This document shows positions 50,769-62,134 of a DNA stretch of 64,000 bases, one piece after another. The stretch lies in contig JAJIRX010000762.1 in the NCBI GenBank assembly GCA_023853785.1, forward strand, positions 124,001 to 188,000, read 5' to 3'. Source of the stretch: Psilocybe azurescens (Eukaryota > Basidiomycota > Agaricomycetes > Agaricales > Agrocybaceae). Both the position numbers and the translations under genes were made by a program. A model generated the notes under the pieces. The model had not been told where the DNA came from and did no database searches. It was given only the letters and a program-made list of their open reading frames with translations. Each line of letters opens with the position of its first letter. Position 1 is the first letter of the stretch.

Positions 50769-50861
50769 ATGGATTCTTTCATCGCCATCACCTCTTTCGA
50801 TCTCCCCACTAATGAGGAAACCAACGGAAGCGGCGGAAACGCCTACTGCGTTGTTGCTTGA
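50769..50861 (+). CDS. Pheromone-precursor-like peptide with CaaX terminus (CVVA)
   Basis: A 30-codon open frame starting MDSF and ending YCVVA before the stop. Basidiomycete lipopeptide mating pheromones are made from short precursors that commonly start with Met-Asp, carry an acidic middle, and end in a CaaX box that is farnesylated, cleaved and carboxymethylated. Here residues 15-18 are NEET, a polar stretch that could be the N-terminal processing site, and the predicted mature end is GSGGNAYC. The gene has a TATA-like box about 75 bp upstream and a CT-rich leader (TTTTTTTTTCTTCAG). It is shorter than most precursors (about 40-70 residues). A decayed copy at 51812 with the same LPTNE motif supports that this is a real gene family. 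No STE3 receptor gene is seen in the window. Confidence 0.7.
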   Translation: MDSFIAITSFDLPTNEETNGSGGNAYCVVA

Positions 50862-51811
50862 GTTTCTCATCTCAAGAAACTCGCACTTTGTGCTGCCCGT
50901 TATTATTCCTCCTTGTTCATCGTCAGTGCTTGTGTTTTTTTTTGCTCTTCCGTCTTAGCATCTACTTATACTACTACTCATTTTCTTTAGATACCATACC
51001 GACTTCATACCATCTTCTGTCAATTTAGCACTGGTTATTGAGGACGGTGTGGCATTTTCGACTTTCGACTGTGTTACTACTTTTTTATTATGCGTTCATT
51101 CGCATCCATATCTTATTATAACCATTCGACTTTCTTGAAGGCGTTTAATGCTTTTTGTACTAGTTGTATTTAACAAGAAAATTTTACTGAAAAGCAGTGT
51201 GATTGAAAGTTCACTTTTATGGTCTATGTAAGGTAAACATTAGATGAAGCTATGGCATTGGACTTTACGTTTTCTCGACTGCGTGTGTTTTCTGGTCTTC
51301 ATACGAGTCCTTTAGACTGGTGACCAGCCCCTATACGAGGATGCTAAATCCTCGATTTAGCACTCATATAAGGATCTGTCACAGGTCTACGAGTCCTACT
51401 GTCTTATACGAATAGCGTAATTTACCTAACCTTGTCTCGTCCCCTTCTAGTCAGATAGCATGTTGGCCAGTTGGGGCCATGTGGCTACGCGGAGCTATGT
51501 AGCCAACAAATGTTGATCCGGTTCCGAAATGAAGCAGAGGTTGCGGTATCAGCTCTTCGAGTACAACGTAGAAACCAACGGAGCATTTTATTGTTCCGGA
51601 CCAACGATGAATTTTTTCCGATACATTGAAGTCTTAGATTATGTGCTCAATGGAGCTCGGAGGACGGGAACGAACAGAGAACAGCTATTTCAAATATTGA
51701 TCTCGCTCCCCACCGGGAAATCGTTTGCTTGTAGAATAACTTGAAGTTCACTTCGTGTTCGTGCTCATTTGACATTAAAACCTCAGGGGACACCAAACAT
51801 ACACATTATAA
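50862..51811. other. Spacer between the pheromone-like gene and its relic
   Basis: AT-rich, no supported gene. At about 51568-51600 a short stretch reads ETNGAFYCS, weakly similar to the end of the pheromone-like peptide; it may be chance or a third relic. Confidence 0.4.
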
Positions 51812-51878
51812 ATGGACTCTCCCCACCAATGAAGACACTAACGGACAGGGAGGATATGCCTTCTACGTGGTGTCTTGA
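51812..51878 (+). pseudogene. Decayed pheromone-precursor-like copy
   Basis: Aligns with the gene at 50769: ATGGA start, then CTCCCCAC(C/T)AATGA, AACGGA, and a closely similar end. About 26 nt are missing after the second codon, which shifts the frame so the ATG reaches a stop within six codons. The CaaX cysteine codon TGC is replaced by TAC (Tyr), so no prenylation could occur even in the right frame. The reading frame of the downstream part is otherwise open to the stop at 51876-51878. Confidence 0.7.
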
Positions 51879-53015
51879 GTAATTAATATGGGCGTCAATC
51901 TCAGGTTCGACCTTAGCCACCATTTCTTTTGTGATTTACATCACGCTGAGATCACTCGGCCTCTTAGGCATTACTCAGTATGTAGACGGCGCTTGAAATC
52001 CGCCAGCTTGATATCACTTCCTCTTTGTTCTCTTTGACAGACATAGTAATATAAACATTCTTTAGACTTATAGCCAAGCCTGCACTACGCACCCTTCTAA
52101 ATCTCAGTCATGCATCCTCTGGAGCAGTTAGGCTTCTTTTCATGTGGCGCACTGATTGATGGAGTAACCCTTCGGGGCTTTTATTAAAGTACGGCGTCTA
52201 CAAACGCACACATCTAGTCATATTGATCCACGTCTGGAGGTAGCGCTATTTTTCCCAACTTTCAACAACAGCATGACAGGAATGGGGTAGAATTATGACA
52301 TGCCAGGAGATTGAAGCTTAAGTAATCCATATTTCGTGGACGTTTGGGAAGCGGCCATTGGCCAAATATGTGCCAATTTTGGGCCAGTGGGCTGCGCAAC
52401 CGTCGGTGCCGCGTTTATCGTTCATAGCAACTCCCATCTTCAATTGCTGCATAACTTGACATCGCTATTTTCACTGCTAGTCAGCGTTCCAAATGCGCTA
52501 ATTCTTTTCCTGCGATCACAATTTAATCTTTTCAACAATCTACGACTGGAATCCTACTGTCTGCCAGGTAGCATTAGTTGCAAAAAGAGTCATTGTGGGC
52601 ATTGATGATTTTAAATGCGCATGCGTAGGTAATTTCGCTTCTTTGCACTGTAATTACCGGGATACACCGTCCAGTTTCGTATTTTAGCACAACATAACAC
52701 CACCCCCTGAACGGATTTACCACATCGAAGCAACAGGTAAGCCAGTTACTATCCGAATTATACCATCTGTTGAAACATGAATTTTTTTTAGGTAATTTGG
52801 ATATGAATGCGCTGTCGAGCTCAATGCTGAGCCTGCGGCACAGGTCATACTAGGTTGCACACAGGCATCGACTTTGAGTCTCGGCCTGATCTCTAAAATG
52901 ACGTCATGACCAAAAGGGAGTGACTTGTCTCCGTTTGTCTTGGCAGTTGTACGGTTGCCGCACTGACCGAACTTGAAAGTAGGCTAGCGGCGACTCTGCT
53001 TTGTATTCTATACAG
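51879..53015. other. Gene-poor spacer upstream of the MDR-protein gene
   Basis: About 1.1 kb with short frames only. I looked for receptor-like helices because of the nearby pheromone-like gene and found none. Confidence 0.45.
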
Positions 53016-56000
53016 ATGCCCACCAAACCGACCCTGGTTCAAAGTCTTCTCAACTTGCCCTCCCAGAGCTACGTAAATGCCGAAACAAAACCCAAAAAAG
53101 AATACTACTCGACAAAGCAGGAAATGCTGCGTATAGCCGCGACCGCCCGGGCTGATGCAGGACAAATGCAGCTGCCGCGAGGTCGATGGGATGGAGGAGC
53201 TACTTCTGTCGGGAATGACCTGCCCATCTCTGCTACCGCCATGAGCACAAGGAAGGAGCCTACCGTACGTCACACAAACTTTTTCTCATCCCAGGCTTGT
53301 AGTTCTCGGCCGTTTTATATTGTTTATCCGTTGTGGCTATTTGGAACTTGTTAACCCTTGCCATAGTTATCAGCCGCCTTTCAACCATCAACACTGGCGA
53401 GAACACAATACCGGTCCACTGGACCCCATCCTGAAGACGACGAGGACGACTCTGATCTCGAGGTCTTCTTCACCCCCAACACTTCTCCGAGGACATCGAT
53501 GGCTTCATCTGTGGCCACCATCACCTTTCCTGCCACTCGAAAGCCGAGTCGGAGGTCTCTGACTAATATCACTGCGGACTCGCACCAACCTCTGCAACTA
53601 CCTGTCGAGCAAAAGGTTTCCAAAACACCATCCACGGGGCCCTTTGCTGCTGTGCCTTCCACGCGTACACCGTCCACATCCACATCTCATTCGACCAGGG
53701 CGCGCCACGCCTTATCAGGTTCATCCAGTCTCTCATCTACGAGTCTTGAAGGCCATTCTGTATTCTCAGACTTTGTTGGCTCAGGAGAATCCACCTTGCT
53801 CACCACACCGTATCAGAGCGACTCGGCAAACAGCACGCCACAAGCCAAAGGGAAATCAAGCGCAACAAAGGTCGATAGTATCGGAAACGGCGCCTCTCCA
53901 ACGACGAATGGGAAATCGCGAGGTCATCAACACACTGAAGAGGAGAGGTTAAAGGAGTCTAAGAGGATGCCGCCGCCGTCCACCGATTCTTCCAAGTCGC
54001 GTACACACACGACCAACCCTCGAGCTCCAACTCCAACTCCTACTCAAAAAAAGCTCTGGCGCATCATCAAGGGCTGAAAAACCATCTGCTCCGAGCTCAG
54101 GGACAGACCGCTCCACGAAGAAAACGTCAAAGTTGCCAACCCCTAATCAACCAGACGGAGGGTCTAATACGGATGTTGGTGATAAAAAGGCGCCTAGTTC
54201 AACCAGCAGGGCAGCGAAAGGGAAGGAGAGGGAGAACACATACGAAGAGAAGGAGAAGAAGCCGCCTTCCCGTGTTTCTAGCCAAGGAACGTCCACGTCC
54301 ACTGGCACGCCTCATGCCCCGACCGCCGCCCCAACCAAACCGTACGCGCCGCCGAAGCAACCCCACACGTTCTCCGCGTTTGCGTCTATTCCCGACGCTT
54401 CACCCTCGCCACCTGTAGCAGCACCTACTACTTCAAAGAAACCGTCCTCCCCGGCAAATGGACATGGCGTACCTTCGAAAATCTCGGCGGCACTTTCCAG
54501 CGCTCCCAAACCCTCCCCAGCACCATCTCACTCGACGAGAGCCCCGACGGCCGTCGTGACAGCAAAGCCTCAGATACCCCTGTGCCCTCGCAGCCGCCGC
54601 CAACAACAAGCCGCGACGCCTACACACCCACCTACGCCTATTCTTCTGGAAACCCACACCACAAAGCATCGTCCACTCCTCCCAACGGCAGCGCCAATTC
54701 CAAACCGGCGGCTCCCTCCTCCTCCTCCTCTACTACCACCCAACGTAGGAAGCCAGCGGTGTATAAACCCCCGCCGAGCACGATGATCGGCATGGACGCG
54801 CTGCTGGAGGAAGACGAAGACGGCCCGCTGACGCCCCGGATGGAGTCCAGGGCGATTGAGGGCCAGGACGGGTGGAGCTGGGAGGGCTCGTCGGACGGCA
54901 GCGCCGGGCGCCATCCAACGCAGGACGTCGATGGAGGAGGGGACAACAGCCGATCCCGGGGCCTGCGCCACACGAGTCCCGAACACGTCCGCCGCCGCCG
55001 CTCGCGCTCGCTCGACAACGACAACTCCTCCTCGTCGTCCCACTCCACGACCCGCGCACGGCACCCGCCACCGAAGACACTCAGCGACGAGGTGCACGCG
55101 CTCGTGCAGGGCTTCTCCACGCCCGGCGAGCGCCCGAGCAAGGGCACGCAGGGGTACACCGCGCTCGTGCTCCGCGCGCGCCGCCGCCCATGGCGTCCTC
55201 CTCCTCGCCCCGGCCGCTGAAGGGGGGGCGATGGGTGGCTCGCGGCGCTCGCGCTGTCCGCGGAGGGCCGGATCGACCTGACGCAGAGCGGCGTCGCGCA
55301 GACGACGATGGCGACGGTCGAGGTCGTGCGCGGGCTCGGGTCGAAGGCCGCGCGCGGATTCGGGTTCGGGCTTGGGCTGGGCTTTGTGCGGCGGCGCGCG
55401 AGCTCGGGGCCGGGGCCGAGGCAGGGGCAGGGGCCTGCGCCTGTACCTGTGCCTCGTGAGGCGACGAACGGACGCGCGGTGCCGCCTGCGGGCGGAGGAG
55501 GGGGTGGGAAGGAAGCAGCAGTCCGCTGGGGTTCACGTCCTACCGCACGCCGCCGAACTACGTGCCGAGCAGCGGTGTGCTGGTGCAGGTGTGGGCTGTC
55601 GGCGTGGATGGCGTCGACGGGCGGCTCGTGGGCGTGCGGTTCGGGGACGGCGAGGTGGGGCGGGGCGAGGACGAGCCTGAGGATCTCGACGCCGAGGCCC
55701 TGCAGCAGACCGACCGCGAGGAGACGGAAGACGACGAGGGTCGCGGAGGTGGAGGTGGTGGCGGCGGAGACGAGGAGACAGATCGGGAGGGTGGCGACGA
55801 CGACGCACAGGATACGGAGAGGGAGGAGGCGGAGGCGGAGGCGGAGACCCCGTCCACGCCGCCCAAGAAGAGCGGTGGGTTCGCGGCGCTTGGCAGGTCT
55901 CTGAGCCTGCGTTTGTCGCGCGGTGGGAGTGCGAAGCAGAAGGCTGGCGGCGGCGGCGGCGGCGCTAAGCCGCAGCGGTCTGCATCCGCAGTTGTTGTAG

Positions 56001-57889
56001 CGGCTGCTGCTTCGCCGACGAAGAATGCACGCGGCCAATCCGAGCCGCCCCAAGAGACAGTTTCCTCGTCGCCGCAAACACCTCATGCCAATGGGCACAA
56101 GCGATCGCTGTCGTTCTCGCTGAAGCGGAGCAACACCGCGGTGTCGAACGCGTCGACGCTCGCCTCTCCGACGCCGTCTTCGTCCGCATCCCCCGGGAAG
56201 CAGAAGAAGAAGAGCCTGAAGAAGAAGGCGCCGCCTAAGCAGCTGCGCCCGGATGTGGGGTATATCCCGGGGCGGAGCTTCGTGGGGCGCGTGCTGGAGT
56301 GCGGGTGGGGCGTCCGGGATGAGGTGGTCAGGAAGGGGGAGTGGGTGGTTGGGCTTTTGGACGTGCGCAAGGTGCGTTTTTTTTTTCTTCTTTTTCTTGC
56401 GTTGCGTTGCGGAGCTTGCTTTCTTTTTCTTCGTTTTTTTATTGCCGTGTGAAATGGCATAGTATGGCGGTGTTCTAGTGAGGTGTGGTTGTCATATCAG
56501 ATGAAAAAATTTGAATAGACAACCGTTTTTAGTTCTCTTGCTCAGGCTTGCTTGTTGGACAGCTGCGCGAAGGCATCTCATTACGTGTTCTGGTCATTTC
56601 TTTCTTTTTCTTTCACACTTCTTTTCTAAAATTGCTTTTCATTATACGAGTACTTAACTGCTTTGCTAACGAGAAAATTTCCCTGAATACAGGGAGGCGC
56701 TCTCGCAGAGTTCATCGTCGTTGACCGACGTCGCGTCCATCGCGTGCCCCAGCCCCAAGGCGGTTCTGCAACCAACCCAATCTGGGCGGCGTCAGCGAGC
56801 TCAGGCTATGCACAACCATCGACGCTGACGCTGGAAGAACTCGCACTCCTTCCTCTATGTGGTCTGCCCGCATATCGCGCAGTGCGCACATTCATGTATG
56901 CCTTTTCCTCCATGCGAGACGGGCCTTCGTCGCCCTCGACAGCAGATCGCCGCGGCCTCGACTTTGTCGGAAACGCTGTGACCACGAGCGCGCCATCCAT
57001 CTCAAGCCCCGGTGCGAAGACGCGCAGAGGGACGCTGCCCGAGCACGACGTCGACCGGCGGCGGCGCGTGCTTGTGCTCCGGGGCCACGACGGCGTCGGC
57101 GCGATGGCGGTGCAGATGCTCGCGGAGCGCGGGTGGAAGGTGTCCGTGCACGTGCCGTGCTCGGCCATGCCCGCGGACGCGCCGCCCCAGGTCGTGGACC
57201 ACTTCATGCAGCTCACGGAGGAGGCGCGCGCGCGCGTGGGGCGCGGACGAGATCATCCACGACGACAGCGTGGCGGGCGACGACGGAGCGCGGCGGCTGT
57301 GCGGCTGATGGAGATGATCCGAGAGGACGGGGACGTGTTCGACGCCGTGCTGGACACTGTCGGTGGGCGGGAGGTCCGGGAGGCTGGAGAGCGGCTTCTG
57401 AGGTCGCCAGGGTCGGCGTCGGGTACTGCATCACCACGAGAGGGCCCTAGTGCTCCTATGAAGCGACGCGACCATGGGCAGTTCACGACGCTCGTGGGCG
57501 ATGCCCCACAGCGTGTCGTTCCGACTGCAGGAGACAACTTCCGCGCTGGGCTGCGCTCTCTCCGCCTCGGCGGCGCCGATTCGACCGCGAACGGGGCGGG
57601 CAACGGGGCAACCAAATCCAGCGAAGACAGCGGGAAGGTGGGCTACGCGTGGATCAGCGTCGCGCAGGACGTCGACTGGGAGGGCGTAGACGTGGGCGAG
57701 ACGCTGGGCACCGTCGTGCGCATGGCGCTGGAGGACGGCGTGCGGCCTGTGGTAGAGGACATGGACGTCAGATGGAAGGGGTCTAGAGGCGTTCCGCGGG
57801 CTGTGCCGTTTGAGTATACCCCCAACGTGTTTGTGGACAATGGCCCTCTGCGGGATGGAGGGACGATCGTGGTCAAGATCGCGGAGTGA
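53016..57889 (+). CDS. Large Ser/Pro-rich protein with C-terminal MDR (quinone oxidoreductase-like) domain
   Basis: Start MPTKPTLVQSLLNLPSQSYV at 53016; introns 53265-53366 and 56372-56693. A long low-complexity N-terminus (Ser/Pro/Thr/Arg-rich, very GC-rich) precedes a GroES-like half (SYRTPPNYVPSSGVLVQVWA, GVDGVDGRLVGVRFG). A roughly 200-residue acidic then basic insert follows, then the rest of the GroES domain (GYIPGRSFVGRVLECGWGVR, GEWVVGLLDVRK, GGALAEFIVVDRRRVHRVP). The Rossmann part has VLVLRGHDGVGAMAVQMLAE (a nucleotide-binding Gly loop), RAWGADEIIHDD, and FDAVLDTVGG. Catalytic zinc ligands are not evident, as in quinone reductase-type MDRs. Reading-frame breaks occur at an A7 run (54046-54052), within 54290-54440, around 55172-55228 (GC repeat and G7), near 55500 (G5) and twice within 57225-57300. 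A substrate cannot be predicted. Confidence 0.7.
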
Positions 57890-58831
57890 GACCCTCGTCT
57901 GGAGGTTAAGTTGAGCCGATGCAAGAGCATTGGGAAACATTCATACCTTTTTGCTGTTTTTTTGTTTTGTTTTTTTCTTTCTTTCTTTCACACACACATT
58001 CCCACCCTGGATCCCTTCTCTTCTTTCCAAGCACATTCCTACCATCATTCGGCATACTCGTCTGAACAGTCTTATTGTGTGAACACATCACTTATCATCA
58101 AACACCTAGATCTCACCGCATTTATTCTCCCTGTACCCATCTTTAACAGCATGTCCGAAGTGTATCATGCAAGTTCCGTACTATTTTGTTGTATATCTGT
58201 TTTTTTGCCCACTAAAATTGTGCCACTAAAATTTCTGTACCCCATTTCGTTTGTTGGGTTTCTTTGTGGTTATAGATCTTGTATGTACTCATCATTATAT
58301 ATCGTTGCTGTCAGAAAAAAAAAGGCGGTACTCCTAGAAGAATGTGATGGTATATTCTGAAACTAGTTTCTTTGCACTCTGACACTTTGGATGGGTGTAT
58401 AGCATCCAAATTCCAATGCTCTCTCAGCCCTTGAACATGTAAGATGTTGAACTGTTTCTTGTGAGCGGGGTACTCTCTCTGATCGAACGTAGAATATGCC
58501 GGAATAAGAGGCAAAATGGCACAATTATTGCATGGACCAGCTTTTCATTAATACATACATTGTACATGCAAAGATTAGATGATAGGAGAACTAGATTAGG
58601 AGCGATTTTGAGAGAATTACGATTGATATAAAGAGTAATTGTGCACAGCAAATCTGGTGTTCTGTTTGTGTATCGCAACACATAGGGGCAGGGGCAGACG
58701 CCTGGCTCCGTCTATCACGCCTTTAAACCAACAGAACATCACAAAGGAAGACGAGGGAGTACCGGACGGCCTCGAAGACTGGTGTTCTATGGGATATATC
58801 AAAACTCAAAAGTCTTTTGCCCACAATGTTG
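57890..58831. other. Intergenic, 3' flanks of convergent genes
   Basis: T-rich stretch with TTTCTTTCTTTC-type runs directly after the MDR gene (about 57955-57990). No gene supported. Confidence 0.45.
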
Positions 58832-60321
58832 CTATGAAGGCGTTTCGACGGTGATTGCTGCACTTCCTGACCCCACCTTGAAGAACGGTATTGTCCGTAA
58901 ATTGTCTGGGGCAGGTCCTTCTGAGTCCATTTTCTTTCGCCCTCGATCTGTCTGGAAATGAAGAATGCGTTGAGATAGTTTTCAGGAGATAAATGAGACG
59001 GAGATGACTTACAATGCCGGAATTTGCCATGCCTCGCTCGAGACCTTCAAGGAGGGTGCAAGCTTTACATAACTCGTTACTTGACATGTAGCCACACCGC
59101 TGACACGTTTCTAATGATATAGGGCGATTAAAGGAGAAGTAAATTAATGGTGGCAGTGCACTTACGCTGTAGTTTCTGGGTGGCCTTGATCTCTTCTTTA
59201 ATTTCGAAAGCCTCTCCTGAATGAATGATATCGACAATGGCACTGGGCCGGGCCGCTTCCAGGTCTTTGAGAAAAACGCGTGCATGGCCTCGATAGGCAT
59301 CCGGTGAATAGATACACTCGGTGGAGAAGTAATCTAACTTTTGAAGTATGCATACCTGTTGATGGAGGCGGGGAGGTTAGCATGATCCAGAACGAAAAGC
59401 ACGCAACACAAAAGCATGAGGGCGGCAGGAAAGGCAAAGCACATACATCACGATTTCTTTCTCATACGCGTACTTGAAAGGCTTGGATCGACGGATCGTG
59501 TCTTCCCCTTGCGTGCATATTGAGGTGCATCGTCCGAGCCTCGCGATATCACCGCGCATGACTATCAAAGGTTCGAGGTCGGGTAAGCTTTCGTTTTGAT
59601 CTCTAATGAAAGTATATGCGGCAAAAAACAATCGACTCACTATTCATGAGGACTGTTTCTGCAATATCATCTGCATTATGACCGGTTACGATATGATCCA
59701 CATTCAACATCGCAGCGCCGCGATCGAGGGCCTGTCGTCGGAATACACCGCAGAAGGTGCAATTATTCTTCCTCCCAACTTGAGATACAATAGCGTCCAT
59801 AGTCCAACCATAGAGTTCGTCGTAGGATAAAATCTTTAAAGGCATATCATATTGCTGCTGATTCCGTTTGACAGTCTAGAAACCTCATCATTATTAACTG
59901 AAATACCCCACAGTACCGAGAAAGATAGTGCAAGATCGACTCACCTCCAAAGAATCATCTCGATATCCGGTGATGCCTTCATCTATTGACAGCAGGAAGA
60001 GCTCTAATCTATATTGATAACGTTCATTAAGTGTTTTCATGACATATGCCAACACGGTGGAATCTGCCTTGCAATCCTGGGTCAATCCCAAGACACAATC
60101 GCTGGAGGAACCAAAACCAAAACTAAGTTCGCACCTTTGCCTCCAGATGCACCAATTGCAACCCTATCTCCGGGATTGAAGAGTTTGGACTGGGTGATGG
60201 TATTATGAACCTCGGTTTCGAAAACATAAAAGAAGCAATCCCGACAGATCTGTTGACCCGTTTTTGGGCGCTTGACCATGGCCTTCGCCTTTTGACATAG
60301 CGCACAGCTACGAGGTGCCAT
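58832..60321 (-). CDS. NCS6: Cytoplasmic tRNA 2-thiolation protein 1 (CTU1/NCS6)
   Basis: Thiolates U34 of cytosolic tRNA-Lys, -Glu and -Gln together with CTU2/NCS2, receiving sulfur from URM1. Start [20 protein letters not shown] at 60321, with the N-terminal zinc-binding CxxC and later CRDC. The ATP-pyrophosphatase PP-loop is split by an intron: [12 protein letters not shown], then [10 protein letters not shown] (SGGxDS). Then come [35 protein letters not shown] (catalytic cysteines), and [20 protein letters not shown]. The C-terminal zinc site has [20 protein letters not shown] and [11 protein letters not shown] last intron leads to an unusual tail, [20 protein letters not shown], ending TVETPS. 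Length and block order match the family. All junctions inspected keep frame. Confidence 0.93.
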
Positions 60322-62134
60322 TGTATACGCAGACGAGATTTTCCAAGAAGCAGTACTTATGGTTAAGATAGACAAAGAGAACCTGGAGCCGAAATTGAGT
60401 CGAAATTTCACTTTCACGTGATTTGGCATGTACGGCCCGTGCATTTGTTGATTTTGTGGATACCAAAGAGAGAACGAAAGGGAATAATGCGTCTGTCAAC
60501 TGCATACTCGAGATATTGTTCTGTCTGGCTTAATCTAATCAATTTCCTTCTGTATAACTTCTTGTGAATTCCATCATCTACTTCGACAATTATTTAGTAT
60601 TCTAACAAGAGGACACCCCTCTGTTCGATTGAGGTAAAATGTTTTCGGCAGATCTGGGGTACCTGCCAAAAAAAAAGGGATGTCACAGAGACTTCAGCTT
60701 ACTGCCGAAACTAAAATTTCGGCAGAGCTGTCACGCGTCGCGGGCCCTGCCGAATTGAATGAAATAGTAGGCACAATATGGAACTGACAATCGACGTTTT
60801 CTCAGTGCTTAAACAAGGAGACCTCTGGCTCCCTCTTGCGGGAGCTGATTAAATTCACTACACCTACTAAAGCAATGGTCCTCGTCGAATGTCAGCTCAG
60901 TCAGATAGCTGATCTCTCACGAAACGAAATATAGTAATACTTGCTGATGGGTGTTAAATAGAGCCAATAAAAGTCCTCCGAACCAAGATACGGGGACTGT
61001 AAACAGCTTATGAAGTACTTTTATATTGTCAGAACAGATCATCAACAAAAAGTTAATCAAGTTTGTGGGATAACATGGTTCTATCAACGGGCGCCTATCA
61101 TTTGATATGCTTATTAGTAGGCGAGTCCATCACTCAAGCTCTCGAGTCTGGAGACGCTTCATAACTTTATGAGAAACCACTGTCTCTGATGAATTGTGGA
61201 ACATACAGAACTCGATAATTGTAGCTGGCTAAAAAACATCAAGATCAGACTTCTAAATCCCGTCAGTTATGGTTTCCCAGTCGCACGCTACCTATCGTCC
61301 AGTCATACCTTTCCTCTCAACATGAAACAGAAAGACAGCCGAGGCTTCTGATGGACGGTTTCAGATACGAGACCACAGTTCACACTCAAGATACTCTTCC
61401 AGACGTCTCGGAGGAAGAGAAGTTTTGAAATCAGCCAACCCAGTACGATGGCGGGCAGATGACCAGAAAATTTTTCGATGATGCCCAAGTATTCTGTATA
61501 GAACAGACTATGGAGGGTGGCTATACCTATACTAATCTGCAAATGTCATAAACAGTTAATAAAAGGGACAAAAGGACGCGTTCGTGCATCAGAACTAACT
61601 GAAGAGGCGGCAGCACAGCCTAGGCTCCACCGTTTGTGTACATCAGAAGAAATGCGAGCAGCCGGTAGCTCAAAGTTACCTTACGCTACGGGTCGATTTG
61701 TATTCGATCGCACCAAGTACTCAATTTCGCGGAATTTAAATTGCCCGTTAGCAAGATCTAAAAATAGGTCAACGCCCAGCGAGAATTTGAATAGTGGGGT
61801 GAAAACTGATAAAAACTGAATTTATTACCGTTTATTCGGTCTGAGACATAGACTCTACACAAGGAGATGTATGTCAGTATCCTTTGTACTGGTTTAGAAC
61901 GTTTTGATTATTTCCGCGTGTTTTTATTACTTACAACCTCGAGGCAATTGACATTCTCCTACTCGGGCAGCGTGGTATGCAACTCAGAAAAGAAAATCCT
62001 CCCGAACTGCTGTGCCGTTTATAGGAATAGGAGTATATGAGCACTGGGCAGTGCCAGTCTAGCAAATTTTATATATAATTCTGACTCATCCAGGACAACA
62101 ATCTAGAGCAGATACCCTCCCCAAATAATTTACA
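60322..62134. other. Gene-poor region upstream of the CTU1 and F-box genes
   Basis: About 1.8 kb. Contains the nested inverted repeat at 60644-60754 and an unrecognised 100-codon plus frame (61517-61819) that I do not call. Confidence 0.45.
60644..60754. repeat. 111-bp nested inverted repeat (foldback or MITE-like)
   Basis: Outer arms TTCGGCAG (60644-60651) and CTGCCGAA (60747-60754) are perfect complements. Inside, TGCCGAAA (60703-60710) and TTTCGGCA (60717-60724) form a second perfect hairpin with a 6-nt loop. Four oriented copies of the same octamer in 111 bp are unlikely by chance. No clear target duplication was seen. Confidence 0.6.

Noticed and set aside
51568..51600. Third pheromone relic (ETNGAFYCS)
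   Set aside because: Only about a dozen bases match the intact gene, which may be chance.
54638..56098. 486-codon minus-strand frame opposite the MDR gene
   Set aside because: The region is very GC-rich, which opens all frames; the plus strand carries the conserved GroES and Rossmann motifs.
61517..61819. 100-codon plus-strand frame
   Set aside because: No motif, and it begins directly opposite other short frames of similar quality.
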